Source: Hyphomonadaceae bacterium UBA7672 (lineage in GTDB: Bacteria > Pseudomonadota > Alphaproteobacteria > Caulobacterales > Hyphomonadaceae). Taken from it: DNA of 64,000 nt. Numbering within the stretch: position 1 is the first letter of the stretch; every line of letters starts with the position of its first letter. A program made the translations under genes and the position numbers. The notes under the pieces are model-generated. The model was not told where the DNA came from and did not search any database. It saw nothing but the letters and a program-made list of their open reading frames with translations. Below, piece by piece: positions 53,019 to 60,744 of this stretch. Location: the NCBI GenBank assembly GCA_002483135.1, contig DLHI01000020.1, positions 186,001-250,000 on the forward strand, read 5' to 3'.

Positions 53019-54143
53019 ATGGCTACGCTTTCCTATCTCACGACCACTCACTTCGATTTTGGCGCGTTGTCGCTTGTTGGAAAGGAAATGAAACGACTGA
53101 ACGTCCGGAGGCCTCTGGTCGTCACCGACGCTGGCGTCGTCGGGGCTGGTCTTCTCGCGAGACTGGAAGAGCAACTGAATGGCATGGAGCACCAGATCTA
53201 CTCCTCCACGCCCGCCAACCCGACCGAAGCTGCCGTGCTGTCGGCCCTGGATCAGTTTAGCCGAAGCGGTTGCGACGGGATCATCTGCATGGGCGGAGGC
53301 TCGCCCATGGATCTTGGAAAGGCCGTAGCGCTGCTGGCTGGGAATGGTGGTCCGCTCGCGCGGTTCGAGCCGTCGTCCGGCGGCGCCAAGCTGATCGAGA
53401 GGATTTGTCCGATTATCGCAATTCCCACGACTTCTGGCACGGGCTCAGAGGTTTCGGTTGGAGCGGTGATTATTCTCGACGATGGGCGCAAGGCGACATT
53501 TGCCAGCCCGAAACTAATACCGGCGGTCGCAATCTGCGATCCCGATCTGACAATGAGCCTGCCGCCGCAACTGACTGCGGCCACCGGCATGGACGCGATC
53601 ACGCACTGCATTGAAGCCGTGCTGTCTCCCGTTGTGAATCCGCCCGCTGAAGGCGTTGGTCTAGATGGGCTCTGGCGTGGATGGCGGAACATTGAGTCCG
53701 CTGTAAAGGATGGCCGCGACAAGGAGGCTCGTTGGCAAATGATGATGGCCTCTACGGAGGGGGCAATGGCTTTTGTGAAGGGACTCGGCGCAGTGCATGC
53801 GCTTAGCCATTCCGCTGGCAGGCTGCCGAATCTGCGTTTGCATCACGGCACTCTGAATGCGGTCTTCCTTCCCGCCGTTCTTCGCTTCAATCGGGATAGC
53901 GCGCGAGACAAGTATGAGCGCCTGACCACCGCCATGAACCTCCCCCAAGGAGCGGATTTGGCGGATGCTGTGGCGGAGCGCAATGCTCAACTCGGGCTGC
54001 CTGCTGGACTGAGTGCAATGGGCGTGGCGCCTTCAATGATGGAAGACCTCGTTCGGTTTGCAGAGCTAGACCTCGCCGGCCGCACCAATCCGCGGCAACT
54101 TACGCGCGGCGACTTTGAGACGCTGATCGTAGCTTCGATGTAG
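53019..54143 (+). CDS. Iron-containing alcohol dehydrogenase
   Basis: 374 residues of the group III (iron-dependent) alcohol dehydrogenase family: CMGGGSPMDLGKAVALL (NAD-binding turn), AIPTTSGTGSEVS, the metal ligands in CDPDLTM and GMDAITHCIEA (Asp and His), ALSHSAGRL (His), and LHHGTLNAVFLPAVLRF (His). It oxidises alcohols or reduces aldehydes with NAD(P). In a zinc-limitation cluster an iron enzyme could replace a zinc-dependent dehydrogenase; that is an inference. The ATG at 53019 has GAGG 9 bases upstream. Confidence 0.9.
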   Translation: MATLSYLTTTHFDFGALSLVGKEMKRLNVRRPLVVTDAGVVGAGLLARLEEQLNGMEHQIYSSTPANPTEAAVLSALDQFSRSGCDGIICMGGGSPMDLGKAVALLAGNGGPLARFEPSSGGAKLIERICPIIAIPTTSGTGSEVSVGAVIILDDGRKATFASPKLIPAVAICDPDLTMSLPPQLTAATGMDAITHCIEAVLSPVVNPPAEGVGLDGLWRGWRNIESAVKDGRDKEARWQMMMASTEGAMAFVKGLGAVHALSHSAGRLPNLRLHHGTLNAVFLPAVLRFNRDSARDKYERLTTAMNLPQGADLADAVAERNAQLGLPAGLSAMGVAPSMMEDLVRFAELDLAGRTNPRQLTRGDFETLIVASM

Positions 54144-54409
54144 CGATTTTCGCCTTTGTAGCTCAATCAACGCTGTCAAAGCGATGAACCTACTTGGGTC
54201 GCGTCCCTCCCATTTGTCGACACCTAACTTGCGTAGGACGAACTGCATCAGACCTGCACATTTGACTGCAAGATCGAGCCAGGCGTGGGCCGCCGTCGTG
54301 TGCGCAACCATATCCGTTCGATCGGCCAGCTTTCCAAAGGTCGGTGCGGCGTGGAAAAGTATCCAATCTTCCGCGCGACCTGATCGATCACAAGCGGTCC
54401 GCGCAAGCG

Positions 54410-56563
54410 CTAGTTCAGGCCACGATTCCGCAGCAGTGCGTCTGCGGTCGGCATTCGTCCCCGGAACGCTGCATAGCTTTCAGCAGGATCGCGCGTGTTG
54501 CCTCGCTCAAGCACTTCCCGGCGGAGTTTCCGTGCTAGCGATGGATCGAAGATGTCTCCGGCTTCTTTGAACGCATCGAACCCGTCCGCGTCCATGACCT
54601 CTGCCCACGTGTAAGCGTAGTATCCGGCCGAGTATCCGCCATCGAAGATGTGACTGAAGTGCGCAAGGCGGTGGCGCATGCCGACTTCTTCCGGAACGCC
54701 GAGGGACTTGAGTTGCTCGGCTTCCCACCGGCGCACGTCGAAACCGGCCGGAACCGCGTCCATCTGGTGCAGGCGCATATCGAGTATGGCCGACGACAAT
54801 TGCTGCACCGTAAGGTAGCCTTGGTTGAACGTTTGCGCCTTGAGCAGGGACTGCAACATCGCTTCCGGAATTGGTTCGCCTTTAGAGTTGCGGGCGTGCT
54901 TGCGCAGGATCTCTGGCTCCGTCACCCAGTGTTCGTACACCTGCGCAGGAAACTCTACGAAGTCCCGCGGGACAGCGGTGCCTGATAGGCTGGGATAGCG
55001 GACCTTGCTAAGAAGGCCATGCAGTGCATGACCAAACTCGTGAAACAGCGTTTCCGCTTCATCGATTGAGATGACGACCCGCTGGCCGGGCGCTGCCGGC
55101 GGCAGGTTCTGATTGTTGACAACGATGGGCATCTCGCCGCGCAAGCTGCTCTGGTCGCGCAGACTGTTCATCCATGCCCCGGGGCTCTTGGTGGCGCGTG
55201 AGAACCAGTCCGCGTAGAACAAGCCGATCTTGGTTCCGTCAGCCTCTCGAACTTCCCAGACCCTTACGCCTTCCGCGTAGACGGGGATGTCCTGCCGTTC
55301 ATGCATCGTGACGCCATAGAGCTTGTTGGTCGTCTCGAACAACGCATCGACCATGCCGTCGAGCGGGAAGTACTGCTTGAGCGCCGCTTCATCCAGTGCG
55401 AAGCGCTCTTTGCGGACCTTCTCAGCGTAATAGCGCCAGTCCCACGGCTCGACCTTGCTGATCTCATCCTGTCTCGCAATCGCTGTCAGGTCCTCCAGTT
55501 CCTCGTTCGCACGCAACAGGGCAGGTGTGATCACGGTCATCAGCAGCGCATCCGCCGCTGCCGGCGTTTTCGCCATCGCATCCTCAAGCTGGAACGCTGC
55601 GTGACTTGTTGCGCCCATGAGCTTCGCCCGCTCGGCGCGAAGCGTCACCATCCGCGCGATGGTCGCGTTGTTGTCATTGGCGTTGGCGTTGTCCCCGCGC
55701 ATCACGAACGCACGCCAGACCTTTTCGCGAGCAGCGCGATTTGGGGCGGATGTCAGGAAAGGCTCCACAGCCGAGCGTGTCGCGGGGATCAGGTATTCTG
55801 CATCCCGTCCCGCCGACCTGGCGCCAGCTGCTGCGGCGGTGCGCTGGTCATCCGGTAGCCCCGCCACCTCTTCAGCACTCAAATAGACCGCGCTTGCCTT
55901 CTGGTCCGCGAGCAGGTTCTGGCCGAACGTCACGCCAAGATTTGCCAGTTCCTCATTGATCGCCGCAACGCGCGCACGCGCGTCGGGGTTCAACGCTGCG
56001 CCAGCGCGCACAAAGCGCTTGTGGGTCTCCGAGAGGAGCCTGTGTTGCTCTGGCGTCAAGCCAAGTGTTTCGCGCATCTTGTATAGCTGGTCGACGCGGC
56101 CAAACAGGTTCTGGTCGAGGTAGATTTCGTTCGAGAGTCGCGCCAGCTTTGGCGCAACGTTCTCTTCGATGGACTGGATCGCAGGCGTCGCGTCGGCTGA
56201 CGAGACGTTGAAGAATGTGGCCGAGATCCTGTCGAGTAGTCGTCCAGACATCTCCATGGCTTCGATCGTGTTGGCAAAGGTCGGCGCCGACGCATTGTCG
56301 GAGATGCGGCGGTAGTCGTCGCGCGCTGCAGCGAGCGCGGCGTCAAACGCCGGCTCATAGTGTTCTGGCCTGATCAGGTCATACGGCGGGGCGCCCTCTG
56401 GCGTCGTCCAATCAACCAGAAGAGGATTAGAAGACTGGATGGGAGCCGTCATGGGGTTCGCTATCTTGGGAGTCTGGGCGGGGGCGTTAGCAGGCTGGAT
56501 ATCGGAAACGCAACCAGTGAGGCCCATGGCGATAGCCGTGCTCGCAAGAAGGACAAGTCTCAA
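54410..56563 (-). CDS. M3-family zinc oligopeptidase lipoprotein (Dcp-like)
   Basis: 717 residues. The start is a TTG at 56563 with AAGGAG 7 bases upstream, giving MRLVLLASTAIAMGLTGC, a lipoprotein signal; longer ATG-started frames up to 56725 have no signal at their N-terminus. The M3 catalytic motif is ETLFHEFGHALHG (about residue 507), with the downstream Glu ligand region and the helical body typical of peptidyl-dipeptidase Dcp and oligopeptidase A. It would cut short peptides at the envelope. A 26-bp palindrome lies about 80 bases upstream. Confidence 0.9.
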   Translation of the reverse strand: MRLVLLASTAIAMGLTGCVSDIQPANAPAQTPKIANPMTAPIQSSNPLLVDWTTPEGAPPYDLIRPEHYEPAFDAALAAARDDYRRISDNASAPTFANTIEAMEMSGRLLDRISATFFNVSSADATPAIQSIEENVAPKLARLSNEIYLDQNLFGRVDQLYKMRETLGLTPEQHRLLSETHKRFVRAGAALNPDARARVAAINEELANLGVTFGQNLLADQKASAVYLSAEEVAGLPDDQRTAAAAGARSAGRDAEYLIPATRSAVEPFLTSAPNRAAREKVWRAFVMRGDNANANDNNATIARMVTLRAERAKLMGATSHAAFQLEDAMAKTPAAADALLMTVITPALLRANEELEDLTAIARQDEISKVEPWDWRYYAEKVRKERFALDEAALKQYFPLDGMVDALFETTNKLYGVTMHERQDIPVYAEGVRVWEVREADGTKIGLFYADWFSRATKSPGAWMNSLRDQSSLRGEMPIVVNNQNLPPAAPGQRVVISIDEAETLFHEFGHALHGLLSKVRYPSLSGTAVPRDFVEFPAQVYEHWVTEPEILRKHARNSKGEPIPEAMLQSLLKAQTFNQGYLTVQQLSSAILDMRLHQMDAVPAGFDVRRWEAEQLKSLGVPEEVGMRHRLAHFSHIFDGGYSAGYYAYTWAEVMDADGFDAFKEAGDIFDPSLARKLRREVLERGNTRDPAESYAAFRGRMPTADALLRNRGLN

Positions 56564-56644
56564 CTTCTGGCTCCTTCGACAGATTATCCAAATCAAGCGC
56601 GTAGAGGGCGCCTCCAATGGCGGAGGGCCGGAACGCAGACGCAT

Positions 56645-56670
56645 AAATGCTATGTTATACCATAGCATTT
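56645..56670 (-). promoter_or_regulatory. 26-bp palindrome upstream of the M3 peptidase, possible Zur box
   Basis: Perfect 10-base arms AAATGCTATG (56645-56654) and CATAGCATTT (56661-56670) flank TTATAC. The 13-mer GTTATACCATAGC inside it matches GTTATA-N-TATAAC at 10 of 12 defined positions. It lies 82 bases upstream of the TTG start, in a typical promoter position. Confidence 0.5.
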
Positions 56671-56826
56671 GCAAGCTGTGCAGATACACAGGTTCATCTA
56701 GGCTGGTGAGACCCCTTCGCTCCACGCGGCGTTGAACCGGTCAAACCTGATCCCGAGGGCGCTGGACAACAGGACCCAGCCTGCCAGCGAACGCACACGA
56801 ACACGGATGTACGCTCGAAGCGTGCT

Positions 56827-56836
56827 CACCTCCCGC
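56827..56836. other. Candidate degenerate attachment-site copy of the tRNA-Leu 3' end
   Basis: CACCTCCCGC repeats the 3' end of tRNA-Leu (41022-41031) in direct orientation; with the six following bases the identity is about 14 of 16. It lies between the last zinc-block gene and the next ordinary gene, where the right end of an island would be. Ten bases could match by chance in a GC-rich genome, so support is weak. Confidence 0.3.
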
Positions 56837-56866
56837 GCTATCTGGGATTTCGCTTGCTGAAGCGGT

Positions 56867-57244
56867 TCAGAAGCCGATCAGGTCGATCGGAGTCTCTTCG
56901 CCGGTTTCAGCGTCGACATGGCTTGTCTGTCCGATCAGGGGATCGTCAGGCATCGCCGCCATGAGGCGGGCCACCTCGGCATCATGTTCGGCATAGACTT
57001 CCTCCACCGTCATGCCGGCGGGAATGAAGACGCCATCCGGTCCGTATGCGCCTGCAGGGGCCGGGCTCGCTTCGGCAGGATTTGTCAATATCAGCTTGGT
57101 CGGCCGCGCGTCCCCTACCGGCGCGACGACAGTGGTGGAAATTGCGGCGGGCGCCTGGATATCCGCGGGACCGGGACGTTCAGCAAATCCCACGGCCAGC
57201 AGACCAAGTCCGGTTGCGCCAAGTAGCACCAAGTTTATCGCCAT
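56867..57244 (-). CDS. Small exported or anchored protein of unknown function
   Basis: 125 residues with an N-terminal hydrophobic segment (LVLLGATGLGLLAVGFAERP) and an acidic soluble part (GMTVEEVYAEHDAEVARLMAAMPDDPLIG). The start at 57244 has AAGGAG 8 bases upstream. I do not recognise the family. The N-terminus could be an uncleaved anchor, so it would face the periplasm. Confidence 0.65.
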   Translation of the reverse strand: MAINLVLLGATGLGLLAVGFAERPGPADIQAPAAISTTVVAPVGDARPTKLILTNPAEASPAPAGAYGPDGVFIPAGMTVEEVYAEHDAEVARLMAAMPDDPLIGQTSHVDAETGEETPIDLIGF

Positions 57245-57295
57245 GACCCTGCTCCTTGAGGGTCATACGCCCTTCGGCAGCATCCGTTCCGGATT

Positions 57296-58867
57296 TCAGG
57301 CCTTACGCATCAGTTCGCGCGCAGCTTGCTCGCCGGCATCGACCGCGCCATTCATCGAGCCGGGCCATTCGATGCTCGCGTGCTCTCCAGCGAACACGAG
57401 GCTGCCGCCGAGTTCCGTCCGCGCCGCGATCTCGCGAAAGCCGGTGTACTGGCCGGCCAGGGCGCCGGAATAGCTGCCGCCCGTGTGGGGATGGTTCGGC
57501 CAGAAGAGGCTGGAGCGAAGACGCGGGATCAGCGTGGTTGAGATGTCGGGTGAGAGCGCGCGCAAGCCGCGCTCGAGTGTGGCCAGAACCGCCGCTTCCT
57601 CGCTGCGTGCAGAGGCGCCAGCCAGATAGTTGGTCAGCACGCCGCCTTCGCCCGGTTGGCCGATGCTGCTCTCCCACAGACGCTGGAAGCCGCGATCGGA
57701 ATAGAGCGAGGCAGTCATCGGCGCGTGCAGGTCGGGCAGGGTGCGCAGCCATGGCCGCGAAGATGTGGCGACCGCCAGCTTGGCATTTGCGCCATAGCCC
57801 AGTTCGTTGATCACCTGCATCTTGTCCGCCGGCAAGCCCAGCCCGCCAAGTCCCTTCACGGCGCGCAGGCGCGTAAACGGCAGCGTCAGCACCACGCGTC
57901 GGAATGTGCGCACGACCGGCCGCTTGGCTTCGTCTTCGAATGCCAGCCGGAAGCCGTCGCCCTCGCGCGTGATGGACGACAACACGTGGCGCAGATGCAG
58001 GATGGCGCGCCGCGAGAGTGGCGAGGTCAACAACCGCTTGGCCAGCGCTTCGGGCAGGCGCGAGGATCCGCCCGCCACGCGCAACAGCCCGCCGCCGGCG
58101 CCGAAGGGGGCGAATGCGCTGGCTGTGTCCGTCCCGATCGCATCGACAAGATTCAGCGACGACTGTCTGTCCACGGCAATGCCGAACTCGCTGTGATAGG
58201 CCAGCGCGAGAAGGTCGATCACCCAGGCTTCCGTGGAGCCGGAGAGACTTGCGAGGTAATTCGACAGGGGCAGCGCATCGAGATCGAGCGCGCGCTGGGT
58301 CCATGCGCCTTGCGCATCGAGCAGCGCCGCCTGGTCCGCTGCGATGCGCGTGGCCACGGGAAGGAAGGCGCCGGTTCCCCGCGCCGGATCGATCAGATCT
58401 TCGCCGAGCCGCACACCGCTCACATCGAAGATATCGCCCGCCGCCACGCCGTCGACATCCAGGCGCTGCAGATCGACCCCAAGTTCGCGACATAGCGTGA
58501 TCAGGGAAGCGTGGGCCGGGGCGATGAACTCGCCGCCCAGTTCGGCGAACTGTCCCTCGGGCGTGAAATTGTCCAGCGTGTGCATGCGCCCGCCCATGCG
58601 GCCGCTGGCCTCGAACACTTCACAGCTGACGCCGGCATTAGCGAGACGCCAGGCCGTCACCAGCCCGGAGACGCCGCCGCCGACGATGGCGACCGCTTCC
58701 GGATCATTGACGGGCGTCGGCTCCTGCTCGGGTGAACATGCGGCCGCGGCGGCCATCATCGCCAGCGCTGCACGGCGGCTGATTGCGCGCGGCCCCACGC
58801 TGAGCCCGGGCTGGCGGGCTTCGGCGAGAATTGCATTGAGGCTGGCGAGTAGCGGTGTGCGCGCCAA
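57296..58867 (-). CDS. Exported flavin-containing amine oxidase
   Basis: 523 residues. A twin-arginine signal with a lipobox-like Cys 44 (SRRAALAMMAAAAAC) is followed by the FAD-binding motif AVAIVGGGVSGLVTAWRLA (about 59-77), EVFEASGRMGGRMHT, the central amine-oxidase region, and the C-terminal FAD segment SLVFAGEHASIEWPGSMNGAVDAGEQAA. Monoamine-oxidase-fold enzymes oxidise amines or related substrates with oxygen. The TTG start at 58867 has GGAGGGGA upstream. Substrate unknown. Confidence 0.88.
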   Translation of the reverse strand: MARTPLLASLNAILAEARQPGLSVGPRAISRRAALAMMAAAAACSPEQEPTPVNDPEAVAIVGGGVSGLVTAWRLANAGVSCEVFEASGRMGGRMHTLDNFTPEGQFAELGGEFIAPAHASLITLCRELGVDLQRLDVDGVAAGDIFDVSGVRLGEDLIDPARGTGAFLPVATRIAADQAALLDAQGAWTQRALDLDALPLSNYLASLSGSTEAWVIDLLALAYHSEFGIAVDRQSSLNLVDAIGTDTASAFAPFGAGGGLLRVAGGSSRLPEALAKRLLTSPLSRRAILHLRHVLSSITREGDGFRLAFEDEAKRPVVRTFRRVVLTLPFTRLRAVKGLGGLGLPADKMQVINELGYGANAKLAVATSSRPWLRTLPDLHAPMTASLYSDRGFQRLWESSIGQPGEGGVLTNYLAGASARSEEAAVLATLERGLRALSPDISTTLIPRLRSSLFWPNHPHTGGSYSGALAGQYTGFREIAARTELGGSLVFAGEHASIEWPGSMNGAVDAGEQAARELMRKA

Positions 58868-59068
58868 GCAGTCCCCTCCTGGTCCGTGACGCTAGAAAGC
58901 CCATTCGCCTGGCCAAGACAAGAAAGGCCGGCATAAGAGACTGAAACTGGCGGGCCAGAAAACAGAAAGGGCCGCGCGGCGTTGCCGGCGACCCTTCCCG
59001 TCATTGAGCGGGGCCTTGCCCCTGGCCAATAGGCGCCGTCACGTCTCGCGCAACAACGCCCAGCCGGA

Positions 59069-59149
59069 CTACGCGAGAACGCGAGCGGAGGCTGCTCCGA
59101 ACGACAGACCGCGCATCAGGGTTTTACCCCGGCCCAGAGTGACTGACAT
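59069..59149 (-). CDS. 26-residue peptide with a perfect Shine-Dalgarno sequence
   Basis: A 26-codon frame starting at the ATG at 59149, one base after a full 14-base complement of the 16S rRNA 3' end. The product is MSVTLGRGKTLMRGLSFGAA followed by SARVLA, cationic (Arg and Lys, no Asp or Glu). The SD-to-ATG gap is only one base past CC, so the AGGAGG core is about 7 bases from the ATG, which is ideal. No family is recognised. It could be a secreted or membrane-active peptide, a leader peptide or a toxin; the role is unknown. Confidence 0.55.
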   Translation of the reverse strand: MSVTLGRGKTLMRGLSFGAASARVLA

Positions 59150-59150
59150 C

Positions 59151-59164
59151 GGATCACCTCCTTT
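59151..59164 (-). promoter_or_regulatory. Full-length Shine-Dalgarno sequence
   Basis: The minus strand reads AAAGGAGGTGATCC here, the exact complement of the 3' end of 16S rRNA (GGATCACCTCCTTT). It is followed within 2 bases by the ATG of a 26-codon frame. Such a full-length match is rare and would give very strong ribosome binding. Confidence 0.7.
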
Positions 59165-59229
59165 CGCAAAATTGACGATGGACAGAGTGTGGGGGCGGAA
59201 ATCGGCTGACGCAAGAGGCGTCCTGCGGT

Positions 59230-59937
59230 TCAGCCCGGGCGAACGACTTTCACGGGAAGTTCCGTCTGCGCCTCGACCAGCACGATCTTGCCATCCACGC
59301 GCGCGTAATACTGTCCCGCAGGCGGCGCGGGCAAAGCGAAGCTGGCGGGGTTGGCGATCGCCAGCGCCGAAGTGGGCGCCACGCGGCGAAGCGGCAGGCC
59401 CATGTCGATTGTGGGCAATGGACGCGGGCCTGCGGGAACATCGGCGGTCGGATCGGTGATCTGTACGGGCAGCACCTGCTCGACCAATTCGGACGTCGCA
59501 TCGACGATCACGAAGCGGCCATTGACGCGCGCGTAGTATTTGCCCGGCGGAGCAGGGGGCAGGAGATGCGCCTCCGGCTCGCTCACTACGGCGCTGGATG
59601 TGGCAGGCACGCGCGTGTTGGGAAGCGCGTTTGACACGAGATCGCGCTCGCGCTGTTCCCGCGCGCGGTCCTGCTCAAGTTGCAGTAACAGCCTGTCCTG
59701 CTCGCGCCGCAGCTCCAGATCGCGCAGAGCGGCCTCGGCGGCGCTGACGCCTGAGCCGGGGAGAAGCGCGCGTTGGCGTTCGCGCTGGCGGGCGGTTTCC
59801 AGCTCGTCGAGCTGGCGCTGTTCCTCGCGCCCGAGCTGCATCTCCAAACCCTCGAAGCGCGGCAAGGGCTGTTCGATCTGCGCAAAGGCGGGCGCGGCGG
59901 ATGCGGCCAACAGGATAAGGATGAAGGAACGAAGCAT
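59230..59937 (-). CDS. Exported protein with two RcnB-like repeats
   Basis: 235 residues: a Sec signal (SFILILLAASAAPAFAQ), a charged helical segment of about 75 residues (probably a coiled coil, rich in Glu, Arg and Gln), then two similar beta repeats: PPGKYYARVNGRFVIVDATS and PAGQYYARVDGKIVLVEAQT. The Y-x-x-V-x-G-x-x-x-L-V pattern recalls RcnB/CigR-type periplasmic proteins involved in metal tolerance. The match is by eye. The start at 59937 gives the signal peptide; longer frames do not. Confidence 0.65.
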   Translation of the reverse strand: MLRSFILILLAASAAPAFAQIEQPLPRFEGLEMQLGREEQRQLDELETARQRERQRALLPGSGVSAAEAALRDLELRREQDRLLLQLEQDRAREQRERDLVSNALPNTRVPATSSAVVSEPEAHLLPPAPPGKYYARVNGRFVIVDATSELVEQVLPVQITDPTADVPAGPRPLPTIDMGLPLRRVAPTSALAIANPASFALPAPPAGQYYARVDGKIVLVEAQTELPVKVVRPG

Positions 59938-60025
59938 GCCGACAATATAGCCCGTCCGCGCTTCGTTTGCATGATGCAGGTTCAGTTGCGCGATCACCCT
60001 CGGGTGATTGGTACCAGCAGTTACC

Positions 60026-60688
60026 TCACGCAGGCGAGCGCGAAGCACGGCCGCGTTTCACGGTTCCGGCTGTCCGCGCCTTTTCTGCGAGCCGCGCCTT
60101 GAGCCCCTCGATGAAGGTCTGCAGGCCGAATTCGAAGCCTTCCTCGCCTGTGCCCACAATGCCGATCGCGGCTCCCGCGCCCTTGTTCGACTGTTCCTGC
60201 AGGGCGGCGCCGATCGCATAGCGGCGCAGCGCCTGCATGGTCAGCCGGCATTCCATATCGGCAAGGCCCGAGCGCATCAAAGTCTTCACATTCTCTTCGA
60301 ACGGGATCCGTGTCTTCGGAAAGCGCGGGCGGGGCCGGGCCATTACTTGTGCTCCGTCGCGTCGCGACAGGGCCGTGCGCCGGATGCGGCGCGCGCCTTC
60401 GGCCAGCCAGTGGTCCCAAACGAAGTCCGGTCCGTCGATATCGGGCGCCAGCAACGCTTCCTCGAACATGACGCCCGACATCTCGTTCAGCAATTCGTTC
60501 TTGTCCTTGAAGTGCCAGTAGAGCGACGCGCTCTTGATCCCCAGCTCCGCAGCGAGCCGGCGCGTGGACAGGCCATCGACGCCGACGTCATCCAGAAGTT
60601 TCAGGGCGGTTTCGACGATAACGGCGCGATCGAGATTGCCCCGTTCGCGCGGCCGCGCCGTCGCATCGGCTGCGTCAAGGCGGCTCAT
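60026..60688 (-). CDS. TetR-family transcriptional regulator
   Basis: 220 residues. The TetR DNA-binding domain: RAVIVETALKLLDDVGVDGLSTRRLAAELGIKSASLYWHFKDKNELL (about 23-68), which includes the recognition-helix pattern. The C-terminal part resembles the TetR_C_1 ligand-binding type (FEENVKTLMRSGLADMECRLTMQALRRYAIGAALQEQ). The ATG at 60688 has AGGAGGA upstream. No divergent efflux gene is adjacent, so the target is unknown. Confidence 0.85.
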   Translation of the reverse strand: MSRLDAADATARPRERGNLDRAVIVETALKLLDDVGVDGLSTRRLAAELGIKSASLYWHFKDKNELLNEMSGVMFEEALLAPDIDGPDFVWDHWLAEGARRIRRTALSRRDGAQVMARPRPRFPKTRIPFEENVKTLMRSGLADMECRLTMQALRRYAIGAALQEQSNKGAGAAIGIVGTGEEGFEFGLQTFIEGLKARLAEKARTAGTVKRGRASRSPA

Positions 60689-60744
60689 GGCAGGGTCCTC
60701 CTGGTGCGGGCCGGGGGCAACCGAAGCGGGGACATTATTCTCGC

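Noticed and set aside
54066..54311. An 81-codon minus-strand frame between the dehydrogenase and the M3 peptidase
   Set aside because: It overlaps the end of the dehydrogenase gene and has no recognised domain; part of it reads plausibly as protein, but support is too weak.
41036..56860. A mobile element or prophage inserted at tRNA-Leu
   Set aside because: No integrase, transposase, plasmid or phage gene was found in the block; only the tRNA position and a short candidate repeat support past integration.
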